Assembly: GCF_958979055.1 (NCBI RefSeq)
Contig: NC_084891.1
Location: forward strand, 28,950,001-29,014,000
Source: Alnus glutinosa
Lineage: Eukaryota > Streptophyta > Magnoliopsida > Fagales > Betulaceae
Reading direction: 5' to 3'
Length of the DNA stretch: 64,000 nt
Both the position numbers and the translations under genes were made by a program. The notes below the pieces were generated by a model. It had not been told where the DNA came from. It searched no databases and worked only from the letters and a program-made list of their open reading frames with translations. Of the stretch, positions 51,738 through 62,224 are shown one piece after another. Numbering within the stretch: the first letter of the stretch is position 1; each line of letters starts with the position of its first letter.

Positions 51738-51985
51738 TTTTTTTTTTTTTTTTTTTTTTTTGAGAAAATGAGAATTTCATTCATCAATAATCTTCATCTT
51801 GCTCCGCAAGTACAATATGCTGGATTGGGGGTAACCCTCCACCCAGACTTTATCTAAAGATTGAGAAAGAGCTAATTTTTCCATGCAATGAACTGCCTTA
51901 TTCACTTCCCTTTTAACATGATGAAAACTATAATAATCTAAGCTAGAAATAATAAGCTCGGTATCCGATATTAGCTGTCCACAAT
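51738..51985 (-). pseudogene. Very short LINE 3' end with poly(A)
   Basis: On the minus strand the last RNase H residues (FHHVKREVNKAVHCMEKLAL, 20 residues) are followed by the family's C-terminal text, a stop, a short 3' UTR with AATGAAATTCTCATT, and a poly(A) tract (T-run at 51737-51761 on plus). Severe 5' truncation, typical of L1-like insertion. Confidence 0.75.
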
Positions 51986-54322
51986 TATTATCACATCATG
52001 TTGATATAACATTGTCAATTAACTCTTAATTGTTTTTAATAATGTTGTTCTTAGCACTCATGTCACATCGAATGAGATGACGTGTTTTAAATGGCTTACA
52101 TTTTTATTTTTTAAATGGTTAATATGAAAAGTTACATCAACCATGTGACATGAGTGTGAATAGTATTTTTTTTTCAAAAAAAACAAAAAAACTAAATAAT
52201 AAGGGCATATCAAATGATAGATTGACATTATCACGTAAGTAAGTAGTATATAATTGTAATGAGATAAAATTGTAATTTCTAACATTACTCTTATATTTTA
52301 CACCTACCACTTGTCCTTAATTGGTGAATCTTTTAAGCATATTTTGTATTACAAGCCAAGAATTGGAATGAAATTTCTGATATGATATATGATTTTCCTA
52401 CTTTTATGAGTAAAAAAAAAAAAAAATCAAAATACACATAAAATGGATAAATAAGGCTAGTTTTCCATAATTGAGTGGGTTAAAATATGGTACCACCAAT
52501 AAAATTCAACCGACTGCGAAGTCTGCGATGAGGCTGCTTTACCTTTTTGTTTTTTGCTAATTTTTTACTAAGCCAGTTTGATAACTTAAGAAATAAGCTA
52601 CTTAAAAGATCTTTATATTTTTTTCCCTCAAAATTAAGAGAAAAAATGCGAATAAATTCAATCAACAGTCTACCAACTGATGTTGATCTTTGATAGAATA
52701 CAATGATTCAGTTCTATTTATAATTCAGACGGTCCCAACTTTCATAACATTACCATTTTTTTAAAAATTATTGTACTTATTATATTAGCAACGGTCCCAA
52801 CGCTCATTATTATTATTATTTATTATTATTATTATCAAGAAAACATCTGACTCGTTGCCTCATGGACTTTTATGGCTACATGTCTACGTACATCTACATC
52901 CAAATTTGAACCTATGCTTTGTATTTAAGCATCAGAAATATATATCCAAGCTAAAAGATCATTTTCAAGTGTTGTCATTTTTCTGTTAATAATAAATATA
53001 TTTTTTTTGAAAAAATGTAAAATTAATCACCGTCGTTTATCTAATTTACAATTAACTCATTGTGGTATAAAAATGGACTCAATAGTCCTTTTAAAGTATG
53101 TTAAAAAAATGATTTACTCTACAATCAAACTCTATTCACTGAGTTAATAAATTCTGTTAATGTGACACTAATTTAAATATGAAATGTGTTACAATTTTAT
53201 TAGCTCTTTCATGTTGCCTAAATTTCACTATAAATTATAATCAAAACAAATTAATAAAAATTAATTCATTTGCTATGGATAATGGATATAAATAAGACAT
53301 GAGTGGTCCAGAGTGGACGCATCATGCTTGAGCTCAAAGGGTTTGACGTCGAAATCAGCCCCATTCCAAAAGTTTAGGCCACCACCAGAGTCACCGGCCC
53401 TCTGAACAATTGGGCTCTTTCTTAGATACTGAACGCATAACAACTGGACTACTTCTCAGTCGGTTTTCGTATCTCGTGGACTAGGCCGAGTGCAAGGTTG
53501 CCGGCTTTCATGCCATCAACAGCTACTTCAGATAATAAATCAAATACTTACAACAAAAAAAATAAAAATACAATAATAATAATAATAATAAATTGAATCC
53601 CACCAAAATACAAAATAATAATAGTAATAAATCGAATCCCAACAAAATACTAGACAGACAGAAATTGATTCTGACAAATAAATTTTGATGTTATCAGAGA
53701 GAAATACTTTAACTTTTATTATAATTTTTTATAAATTGATGTGATAGTTTATTTATTATGTTAGTTACTAAAATGTGATTTAAAAACTTACAATCTAATA
53801 AGCGTGTCTCTTGCTTAGCAACTCTATCAGATAGGTCAACAAAACGTCACCCAATTAAAAGTTTTAAGAACATTAGGAGCAACTTCTTTAAATTTTTTTT
53901 TTTTCTTTAGATATAATGTAAGGAAAACTCATAAAAAATCATTTGAATCAAATTTCGTTATTATTCTATAAACTAATGAAACAATAAGAGAATCAAAAGT
54001 TGTACTCTAAATTTAAAGGTTATAATATCATTCAAGTCGCTCTCAGTGCGGGGGAGGGAGAGAGAGAGAGAGAGAGAAAGAGCAATATTTTGTAAGAATG
54101 GCTGGAAAAGAAGAAATAGAGTGTATCAATCGTCCCATATTAGACTAGGTATTACCTGTGATATTTATGACTAATTATAGAGGTCATATATTCATGTTCG
54201 TTTAGTGATGTAAGATGTGACTTTCAAAATTACCATTAGACTTATAATTGATCATTATTAGAGGGACATTGATATAATGTCTAAAATTACTTGATATTTA
54301 TAGCTTTGACATGCTTATGTTA
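51986..54322. other. Intergenic, no gene called
   Basis: AT-rich. ATT/AAT microsatellites at 52806-52834 and 53573-53592. A GC-richer island at 53310-53530 looks weakly coding on the minus strand. A GA microsatellite lies at 54054-54076. From 54323 the text GAGCACTAGCAACAAC matches the left end of the MITE family at 26619, but its right end is missing. Confidence 0.4.
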
Positions 54323-54612
54323 GAGCACTAGCAACAACTTTTCTTAAATTTAGGAAACTAAACCCTTTTTTTGCTCTTCTATTTAAATGCACTACACTAA
54401 AACTTATTTTATCCCTTTCCTATACCAATTTAAATATTTTTTAAATTAAGTGTTAGGAAAAAGAGAGATGAAAGAAAATTCAGTTAAATATTGTTTTAAA
54501 TAAATGATAGAGAAATAAATGAGGAAAGATAAAAGAGTATTCTATTAAGAAATATAATAGTTATTACCGAAAATAAAAAATAGTGGAATGGAATGGCTAT
54601 TCTTAATCTTTA

Positions 54613-55519
54613 GGCCTCGTTTGGTTTGTGGAATGACTATTCCATTAGGAAAATAAATAGAAGGTTGTGGAATTGAATAGTTATTTTTAATATTTAGTTT
54701 GGTAAAAACTTATATACATTAATTGGAATACAATCAAAATTACTAAAACAACCCCACATTATATATATTTTAATTTTTTTTTTAAAAAAAACTTAAATTA
54801 TAAAATTAAAAAAAAAAATTGAAAACTATAGGGTGGCTGACCACCATAATGGGTGTTCAGCCACCCACAATGAGAAATGGGGGTGGCCAGAGTGACTCCG
54901 AGGGTGGCCGCGGCCATCCCCGAAGCCCATTCAGGGGTGGCTTGTGCCACCCCCAAATCGCCCCGGGGGTGGTCGCACCACCCCCAGAGCCATATGTGGA
55001 TGGCCGACCACCCACTGTTGAGGGGGGTGGGGTTTCGATTTTTTCTTCTTTTTTTTAAAAAAAAAAAAAAATTGAAAGAAAATAAAAAATAATATAGTGT
55101 TTTTTTCTAGAAAAATCTAGTCTATTTCCATTGGAATAACTATTCCTTTAATTTTTTAGAGGAATAAGTATTCCTCTTCGTAAGGGAATATGTATTACAA
55201 TGGGAATAACTATTCCAAATAATAGATCTCTACCAAACATAAGAATGACTATTTGTAACGACCCAAGGAAAAGCGCTAGCCACATCTGCGCTATCACTCC
55301 AAAAAGACTAGTCAATTTGAAGCTTTTTCAAAAATCCATTATAAAGCCCAGTTTTACCTAATAACTAGGCAATGCGGGACTTAATACCCACGAGTATCTT
55401 TATAAACTACTCACTCTGTGAACTATTCATCTCTTCCCAATATGGGACCGGAGTGTCACACTATTCATATGGAATATTTATTTCATTCTAGGAGTCTATT
55501 CTGCAAACCAAACGAGCCC
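54613..55519. mobile_element. Tourist-like element with GGGTGGC-rich core, TTA target duplication
   Basis: Left end GGCCTCGTTTGGTTTGTGG; right end reads GGGCTCGTTTGGTTTGCAG on the minus strand; TTA on both sides. The subterminal GAATGACTATTCC motif repeats inward. The core at 54830-55040 is GC-rich with many inverted GGGTGGC/GCCACCC motifs. It carries a nested solo LTR at 55254-55460. Frames across the core are composition artefacts. Confidence 0.8.
55254..55460. mobile_element. Solo LTR of a TRIM-like retrotransposon
   Basis: Starts TGTAACGACCCAAGG and ends GGAGTGTCACA, with TG/CA ends, and is flanked by a perfect 5-bp duplication CTATT (55249-55253 and 55461-55465). Removing it restores the surrounding MITE text. 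It contains GCGCTAGCCACATCTGCGC and AATATGGGACCGGAGTG, text I recall as widespread in plant genomes. Confidence 0.85.
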
Positions 55520-55837
55520 TTAGTTTGGTATCAACTCATATACTTTAATTGAAATCCAATCAAAATTACTAAAAAAAACCCCACATCATTTATTCTTCTT
55601 CTTCTTCTTTTTTTTTTTTTTTTAATTTTACAAATAATATAAATAAGATAAAAACTTTTTTTAAAAAAAAAAACTAGTGGGTGGTTGGCCACCCACCAAA
55701 AAAGTCGAGGGTAACCAAATGCTCAATAGGTGTTCGCACCACCTCGGCACGCCTCGGGGGTCCGCCAAGAGGCGTTTTGGGCATGGTGCGACCACCTCCA
55801 GCTCCATATAATTGGTGGTCGGCCAACCACTGTAAAG

Positions 55838-55885
<48 letters not shown>

Positions 55886-56115
55886 AGAAGAAGAGAGAAA
55901 ATATAAAATAAGGAGTTTTTTTTTTTCCCTGAAAAATGTAATTTATTCCTTAAGAAATAACTATTCTTCTCATTTTTTAGATGAATAGATATTCATTTTC
56001 ATAAGGGAATAGTTAATTCTAATGGAAATAAATTAACTATTATAAGGAATAGACTCGTACTAAAAAAATAGTCATTCCATTTCAGAGGTTTATTCCATGA
56101 ACCAAACGAGACCTT
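55520..56115. mobile_element. Second copy of the Tourist-like element, lacking its left end
   Basis: Begins TTAGTTTGGTATCAACTC, which aligns with 54696 onward of the first copy, so about 84 bases of its left end are missing. It then repeats AATCAAAATTACTAAAA, a GGTGG-rich core (55677-55830), an A-run at 55846-55882 and the right end GAACCAAACGAGACC followed by TTA. Confidence 0.75.
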
Positions 56116-56562
56116 AACCCGTAGAGGAAGATTCGTAGAAAGTTAGGATACCGTTACTCATTGCTCTTTGTTTTTGGATCAGGATTCTTTATAATTTCAA
56201 CTTTGAAATCAAGCTGTTTTTTACATTGAAATAACATGAAAAATACTGCATATTAAAGATATGACATGTTAACAATGAAAAAAAAAATAATAATAATAAT
56301 AATTCCAGAAGTATAAAAGCTTTGAGTAAAAAATTGTCTTTCGATTTAGTAACACATCAACTTCTCTATTTAAATTTTATATTAAATCTAACCAATGTTT
56401 TGTATTAAAACTATTCTAAATTAAAGTGTAAGAACCAAATTAACTATTAAATTAAATTAACTATTTAATTTTATAATTTAATTTATGTATTTTCTTTGCC
56501 GGTGCTCTACACTAGACCTGCATATATGCCAAAGCTATATGGGTATAAAACCACAAAAACAA
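56116..56562. other. Intergenic, no gene
   Basis: AT-rich with an AAT run at 56286-56303. Nothing else seen. Confidence 0.4.
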
Positions 56563-56776
56563 ATATATATATATATAGAGAAATGATTCTTTACCACCTA
56601 AATATACAACTTTTCACCACCTTGTCTATGTGGCAAGGTGGTCCCCCACTTTATTTTATTTTTTAAAAATAAAAAAACTCTAAAGTTAGTAGGGGACCAC
56701 CTTGCCACATAGACAAGGTGGTGAAAAGTTGTATATTTAGGTGGTAGTGAATCATTACTCTATATATATATATATA
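56563..56776. mobile_element. Foldback MITE with arms of about 85 bp, near-perfect
   Basis: The left arm contains CTTTACCACCTAAATATACA and ACTTTTCACCACCTTGTCTA and GTGGCAAGGTGGTCCCC; the right arm is the inverted copy with only a few mismatches. The loop is about 38 bp, AT-rich. Both ends lie in AT runs, and a GA run follows at 56775-56790. Confidence 0.85.
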
Positions 56777-56926
56777 GAGAGAGAGAGAGATTTAAATTAT
56801 TTCCCTTAATATTTTGAGATGTATTTTGATTTCTGTTGAGGATTGTAAGAATTGTAATGTATTACATTATCCTTTCGTTATGATGTACTTTTTTTGTTTT
56901 TCTTGACAATTGAGATGACGTATGAG

Positions 56927-57084
56927 CAGGGGGCGACTTGGGGGCTAAATTAAAAAAAAGAGTTTTGAAGGACCAAAATTAGAAAAAATAATAAAATTTA
57001 GAGTAAAATTTTAATTTTTAATTTTTTTTTTGGGGAGAACCTTGGGGCCAGGCCCCCCTAAGTCCCTTAGTGGCTCTGCCCCTG
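56927..57084. mobile_element. hAT-type MITE with CAGGGGGCG/TGCCCCTG ends
   Basis: 158 bp, flanked by a perfect 8-bp duplication CGTATGAG (56919-56926 and 57085-57092). Right end reads CAGGGGCAGAGCCAC on the minus strand. Sister of 22912-23066, inserted in the opposite orientation. Confidence 0.88.
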
Positions 57085-57633
57085 CGTATGAGTATATAAA
57101 TTAACTTTTTGAATCAGCAAAGGCTTTGTTAAAAATAAAAAAAAAAATCAATAATCGATTTTTACTGTAATATTATCTCAATAGTATGTGATTCTTATAT
57201 CAATCTATTAAATAATATTTTTTAAAATTTATTTGTATTTTTATGTATTCCTTTTCTCTCTTTTTTTTTTTCCCCAGTTTTGATTTTAATCTACGTGCAA
57301 TTTTTGTTTTCATTCATATTTCCTTGTATGACAGTACGTAAAGTCGTACGTGGTAGTATATGGTTCTTGTACGTGGTAGTATATGGTTCTTGCTCTCTAT
57401 CTAAAGTAGAAAAAAAATGAAATAGCAGGAACTCGGCCTCATTTCTCTCTTGGCATCCCGGTGAATCAAAAGATGTTCATAGCTTGCAAATTTCTGCTTT
57501 GGTGCTAATGGATTAAATCTGATTTGCAAGAAATAAACATATTCATGAGGCCATTTCTCTTGTGCCCCTCATCACTCTTAAATGTATCAAGACCACCACT
57601 CAGTATCACTTGCTAGCTTAGTAGAATGGTATT

Positions 57634-58141
57634 TGTTGGTACAGTTTCCGGTATGGTGTGAATCTGCACGTTCCTTTGATGTTCTTCACGCTTCTCAATA
57701 ACTCTGCAAAACAACAAAACCTAGGGACCCTTCCGGGGGTCCCGCTCCGATGCCTAAGTTAGCTTCTGTGAGGAAATAATGCTTTGTGCATAAAATTGAG
57801 TCTTAGTTTATACCTGGGGTATGGGCCTATTTATAGGCATAGAAGTGGAGTCAAACCTGGATTAGGACTCCTGCTCCTTGTTGATATAGAACTGCTGTCC
57901 GAGTTCTAATTGGACTTCAATCCTTTACTAGACTTATAATTGGATATCTTCTTAGACTTCCAATCTGATATATTCTTAGACTTCTGATCTGACATCTTCT
58001 TAGACTTCTGATCTGATATCTTCTTAGACCTCTGATATGATCATTATTCTTATCTTATCATTATTCTTATCTGTTGGACCTATTTGACTTTTGAATCTCC
58101 TCTTTGGATCGGGTTGAGTTGAGTGGGATTTATCCCCAACA
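57634..58141 (-). repeat. 3' LTR of the gag-only element
   Basis: 508 bp; starts TGTTGGGGATAAATCCC and ends GGAAACTGTACCAACA on the minus strand. GCCTATAAATAGGCCC near 57824-57840 is a probable TATA box. It carries a TTGAG duplication absent from the other LTR. Confidence 0.93.
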
Positions 58142-58377
58142 GTTACCCCCCAATTTCCTTATCCGAAGCTTGCTTGAATAATGGGAATTCCATGTCTAAG
58201 GAAACCCGATCTTTGTCTCATTCTGAAAACCTGCTAACCTGCAAAACCTGAGGGTTAAATCTTACCCCCCATTACTTTCTTGTTTTTCCTTAGGATTTTC
58301 TCCCTGTCTCTTGGAATGGCTAACTCCTGAAAAACCTGCAAAAATCGAGGGTTAAATCCGAACCCCCTTTCTTCTTG

Positions 58378-58990
58378 CTCTCGGCTAGGACTGATCCGGG
58401 ACTCTCGGCTAGGACTGATCCGAGAGTTTTCTTCTTGGTCTCGGCTAGGACTGATCCGAGACTCTCGGCTAGGACTGATCCGAGAGTTTTCTTCTTGCTC
58501 TCGGCTAGGACTGATCCGAGAGGCTCCTTCTCGGCTAGGACTGGTCCGAGAAGTTTCTTCTTGCTCTTGGCTAGGACTGATCCGAGAGGCTCCTTCTCGG
58601 CTAGGACTGGTCCGAGAAGTTTCTTCTTGCTCTCGGCTTGGACTGATCCGAGAGTCTCCTTCTCGGCTAGGACTGATCCGAGAAGTTTTTTCTTGCTCTC
58701 GGCTAGGACTGATCCGAGAGGCTCCTTCTCGGCTAGGACTGATCCGAGAAGTTTTTTCTTGCTCTCGGCTAGGACTGATCCGAGAGGCTCCTTCTCGGCT
58801 AGGACTGATCCGAGAAGTTTTTTCTTGCTCTCGGCTAGGACTGATCCGAGAAGTTTCTTCTTGCTCTCGGCTAGGACTGATCCGAGAGGCTCATTCTCGG
58901 CTAGGACTGATCCGAGAAGTTTTTTCTTGCTCTCGGCTAGGACTGATCCGAGAGGCTCCTTCTCGGCTAGGACTGATCCGAGAAGTTTCT
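58378..58990 (-). repeat. Minisatellite of about 19 hairpin units
   Basis: Each unit is about 22 bases, CTCGG-CTAGGACTGAT-CCGAG on plus, so CTCGG/CCGAG (often 6 bp with flanking T/A) can pair across an 11-base loop. Units alternate between a short spacer (GGCTCCTT type) and a longer one (AGTTTTTTCTTGCT type), giving a dimer period of 66 bp. I count 19 units; mismatches fall mostly in spacers and rarely in stems. It fills the place where pol should be. Confidence 0.9.
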
Positions 58991-59201
58991 GCCTGCAAAA
59001 GAAGCGACATCAACGGGTTCCCGGTCCCTAGACCGGGAACACTCCGATGCTTAAGTCAGCTTTATTCATTTATTCTGAAAATACTTATTCCCAAAATCTG
59101 GGGAAATTTCTGTCTAGTCTGAATTGAAAATAAAAGTCTAGTTCTTTGCAAATATAAATACTAAAAAATAAAAGCAAGCCTGAAATTCCCGAGAGTCCTT
59201 T

Positions 59202-60317
59202 TTATGGGATCACGGGACGATACTGCTGTTGCCTCGGCTCTCTATGCCTAGGGCTTCTGCTTCCTCGGTCTTCTCTTCTTTCTATGTCATCTCGGGGATC
59301 ATTCTCTTGATGCCTCTCGCCTAGTTGAGGACTGTCTCGGGGATAGTAATCCCGTGGCTGCTGATCTCGGGGCTGATAGTCCTGATGATTCTGAGGCCTG
59401 TTATTTCCTTGCTGGTTCCGTTTTTCTCCCAAGAACCGAACCAGCTTGCCATTCTTTATGAATTCTTCTATTAACAACCTTAGGGTTACGCACCCCTCGG
59501 TATAATGACCTGCTTGTTTATGGAAATCACAATATTTCCCTGCATTCCTATAAGGAGGATTACCTGGTATCTTTTGCGGTTCCCGAAACGCCGGATCTCT
59601 CTTGATCTCCATGAGGACTTCTGATATCTCGGCATTGAGAGGTGTAAAGTTGTAATCTTTGAACTTCTTTACCTGCCTCTGCTCTTCCCAATCAGCTTTC
59701 TTGAATTCTTTCCTTTTCTTTTCTGGGGCTGTCTCTCGGGGTAGTCTAGAACTGGCCATAGACTTCAGCGTCTCTTCCTGATTGATGAATTCTTCTACCT
59801 TATCCATGAGGGCCTGCAAGGTACTCGGTTGCTTCCGGATCAGCTTCTTCATCAAAGGCTCCTCGGGTGAAATTCCCTTAAACTTATCGGGAAGCTGATA
59901 GTCTGCCACCCGTCTGGTGAAGGGTGAGTCTGTACCCATTAGGAGCTTGTCCACCATTACGGATCTGCCTTTGTCCTTTCTTTCCATCTCCATGTACGTG
60001 CACCTTCTCTCCAGCTCGGCAATAATTCTGCTCAGATCTCCTTGGCGGTCATCCTCCCTCCGAGGATTAATGTTGCTATTGTGATCTTCTTCCTCACGCT
60101 CATCCCTGTTCATCTCGGGATTGGGCTGTCTCTGCCTCATGCGTAACAATTCTGCATTTAAGTCGTCAATCTGGGCTTCCAACGCTGCTATGCGATCTTG
60201 ATCTCCACCCCCCGGGGGAGGGTTCGGTGGAGGCTGCAAATTATTCTGAATAGCCGGTTCCTGTGGGGCCACGGGCTGTCGATTGGTCTGGCTTCCGAAA
60301 CGTGTGTTCATCACCAT
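59202..60317 (-). CDS. Gag-like protein of the non-autonomous gypsy element, 371 aa, central capsid part missing
   Basis: Open from ATG 60317 to the stop at 59202. It begins MVMNTRFGSQ, has Pro-rich NLQPPPNPPPGGGDQ, a coiled coil (RIAALEAQIDDLNAELLRMR, 20 residues) and an acidic/basic region. Then LLMGTDSPFTRRVADYQLPD-KFK joins directly to EEPLMKKLIRKQPSTLQAL. In full-length plant gypsy Gag proteins (Tat-like group, established knowledge) a capsid domain of well over 100 residues lies between these two blocks. After FINQEETLKSM comes a zinc-knuckle-like CDFHKQAGHYTEGC (C-x2-H-x4-H-x4-C) and an Arg/Gln-rich tail with QPRDYYPRD repeats. The frame is intact, so the deletion is in-frame and the protein may still be made. 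Confidence 0.88.
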   Translation of the reverse strand: MVMNTRFGSQTNRQPVAPQEPAIQNNLQPPPNPPPGGGDQDRIAALEAQIDDLNAELLRMRQRQPNPEMNRDEREEEDHNSNINPRREDDRQGDLSRIIAELERRCTYMEMERKDKGRSVMVDKLLMGTDSPFTRRVADYQLPDKFKGISPEEPLMKKLIRKQPSTLQALMDKVEEFINQEETLKSMASSRLPRETAPEKKRKEFKKADWEEQRQVKKFKDYNFTPLNAEISEVLMEIKRDPAFREPQKIPGNPPYRNAGKYCDFHKQAGHYTEGCVTLRLLIEEFIKNGKLVRFLGEKRNQQGNNRPQNHQDYQPRDQQPRDYYPRDSPQLGERHQENDPRDDIERREDRGSRSPRHREPRQQQYRPVIP

Positions 60318-60359
60318 GCTGGATCTTTTTTTTTTCTTTTATGAGGAACGAATAATCGT

Positions 60360-60377
60360 TTCCCACAGACGGCGCCA
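60360..60377 (-). other. Primer-binding site of the gag-only element
   Basis: On the minus strand TGGCGCCGTCTGTGGGAA begins three bases after the 5' LTR. This sequence is common behind plant gypsy LTRs. Confidence 0.85.
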
Positions 60378-60380
60378 AAC

Positions 60381-60883
60381 TGTTGGTACAGTTTCCGGTA
60401 TGGTGTGAATCTGCACGTTCCTTTGATGTTCTTCACGCTTCTCAATAACTCTGCAAAACAACAAAACCTAGGGACCCTTCCGGGGGTCCCGCTCCGATGC
60501 CTAAGTTAGCTTCTGTGAGGAAATAATGCTTTGTGCATAAAATTGAGTCTTAGTTTATACCTGGGGTATGGGCCTATTTATAGGCATAGAAGTGGAGTCA
60601 AACCTGGATTAGGACTCCTGCTCCTTGTTGATCTAGAACTGCTGTCCGAGTTCTAATTGGACTTCAATCCTTTACTAGACTTCTAATTGGATATCTTCTT
60701 AGACTTCCAATCTGATATCTTCTTAGACTTCTGATCTGACATCTTCTTAGACTTCTGATCTGATATCTTCTTAGACCTCTGATATGATCATTATTCTTAT
60801 CTTATCATTATTCTTATCTGTTGGACCTATTTGACTTTTGAATCTTCTCTTTGGATCGGGTTGAGTGGGATTTATCCCCAACA
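60381..60883 (-). repeat. 5' LTR of the gag-only element
   Basis: 503 bp, the partner of 57634-58141, with the same TATA-like CTATAAATAGG (about 60571-60581). This copy drives transcription toward lower coordinates. Confidence 0.93.
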
Positions 60884-61045
60884 GTATTTCAACTGATTGA
60901 GAGCCTCTTTCCTTAAGTTATTTTAAAGTCAATTTTGATGTGGTAATGCATCACTCTTTTACAGTTTTAGTAGTTGTTATCCATGATTATTTTGGAAATT
61001 TCTTGGCAGTTAATACATTGAAGCTACCCCTGTAGATGCCTTGAT

Positions 61046-61847
61046 TAGGGGTGTGCATGGGGCGGGGTGGGGCGGGTTTCCGCCTTTTTTGGCCCCGCCC
61101 CGCACCTTTGCGGGTTGGAAATTTTCAACCCGCAAACCGCACTTGATAAAGACTAACCGTGCGGGGCGGATCACTGTGGGGTGGGTTCGCGCGAGGCGGG
61201 GATTGCGGGTATTGCGGGGCGGGGCGGGTATTTTGAGTGGTATTTAAGTAATTTTGATTTTATTTTGTAAAAAAATAAAAATTCAAAAAAATACTGGTTT
61301 TATAAATAAAAAATTAAATTCATATTTCCATTCAAGAACATTTTCTATGGAATTAGTTTTTTAAACTAAAAGCCCTATTAATTATAAGATAAAATTCTAA
61401 GAAACATTATTTCTATTTTCTCCCATCAACAAAGCATAATTGAATAAATGTAAAGAATAAAAAGTTATAATATTTCATTATTCCATTTAATCAATTTTCT
61501 TGTCTTTTTCAGAAGTAATGAAAAGATTATTTCAAATAATAATACAATAAAAAAGTGTACACTTTAACATCCCATAAAATTAAACCATAAAAATTGTATT
61601 TCTCACACAATGAAATGAGCTAGTGGACCCCTTATTTATTTATTTTTTCTTTTTTTCTCCTTTGTGCGGTGTGGGGCGGGGCGGGGCAGGGACCCGCATT
61701 TTTTAAAAGGCTAAACCCGCAACCCACCCCGCCCCGCAAAAATTTATCAAATTAAGACCCTAACCCGCAAAAAAACTTGAAAACCCGGTCCTTTGCGGGG
61801 CGGGTGCTGCGGGGCGGGGCGGGAATTGCGGGTTTTGCACACCCCTA
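61046..61847 (-). mobile_element. GC-ended hAT MITE, copy C (802 bp), inverted
   Basis: Same termini as copies A and B but in the opposite orientation (TAGGGGTGTGCATGGGGCGG at left, GGGTTTTGCACACCCCTA at right). A perfect 8-bp duplication GCCTTGAT flanks it (61038-61045 and 61848-61855). It interrupts the RNase H frame of the LINE remnant. Confidence 0.93.
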
Positions 61848-62224
61848 GCCTTGATGGGTGAAGCCCATACAGCCTTATTGGCCTCCCGGTTGGCCATCTC
61901 TATGGGCTGCTCACTTTTGATTATTGAAAGAGACTCTCTCCTCACAATTCTGGCCTTAAAGGATCATTTGCTCTTCTCAGATTAGATCTCTGCACTAGTT
62001 ATTTATGACACTCTTGTTCAATTACTCTCCATAAATGTTTGGAGTACTTTTAAAACCTATAGATGTGCTAATATTCATGTACACCTTGTATTTGGATGGG
62101 CCGCTTTTCACCTTGTGTTTGAAAGCATTCCTACTATTTCACCTTCAAATTTCTCTATTAGGTCGAGTGATAAAGCTCCTTCTTTGTAATTTTATTCTTT
62201 CTCCCTTTTCTCATATTTGAATAG

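Larger units (their letters stand above)
57634..60883 (-). mobile_element. Non-autonomous Ty3/gypsy element with gag only (TR-GAG-like), 3.25 kb
   Basis: The element reads on the minus strand: 5' LTR 60883-60381, primer site 60377-60360, gag 60317-59202, minisatellite 58990-58378, a purine tract (TTGGGGGGTAAC) and 3' LTR 58141-57634. A perfect 5-bp duplication GTATT flanks it (57629-57633 and 60884-60888). No protease, reverse transcriptase or integrase is present, so it must borrow enzymes. The LTRs differ by four substitutions and one 5-bp indel that I can count over about 503 bp, so it is young. The layout matches the described class of terminal-repeat retrotransposons with a GAG domain. 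Confidence 0.93.

Noticed and set aside
54819..55092. Frames in the GGGTGGC-rich cores
   Set aside because: Inside MITE sequence; both strands open because of composition.
58378..58990. CRISPR-like array
   Set aside because: Short palindromic repeats with spacers, but the spacers are themselves repeated, the context is a plant LTR element, and no cas genes exist.
58375..59031. Plus-strand frame of 218 codons with repeated SARTDPR
   Set aside because: It is the hairpin minisatellite read on the antisense strand; the 66-bp period is a multiple of three, so the frame stays open by arithmetic. No domain, and it opposes the element's transcription.
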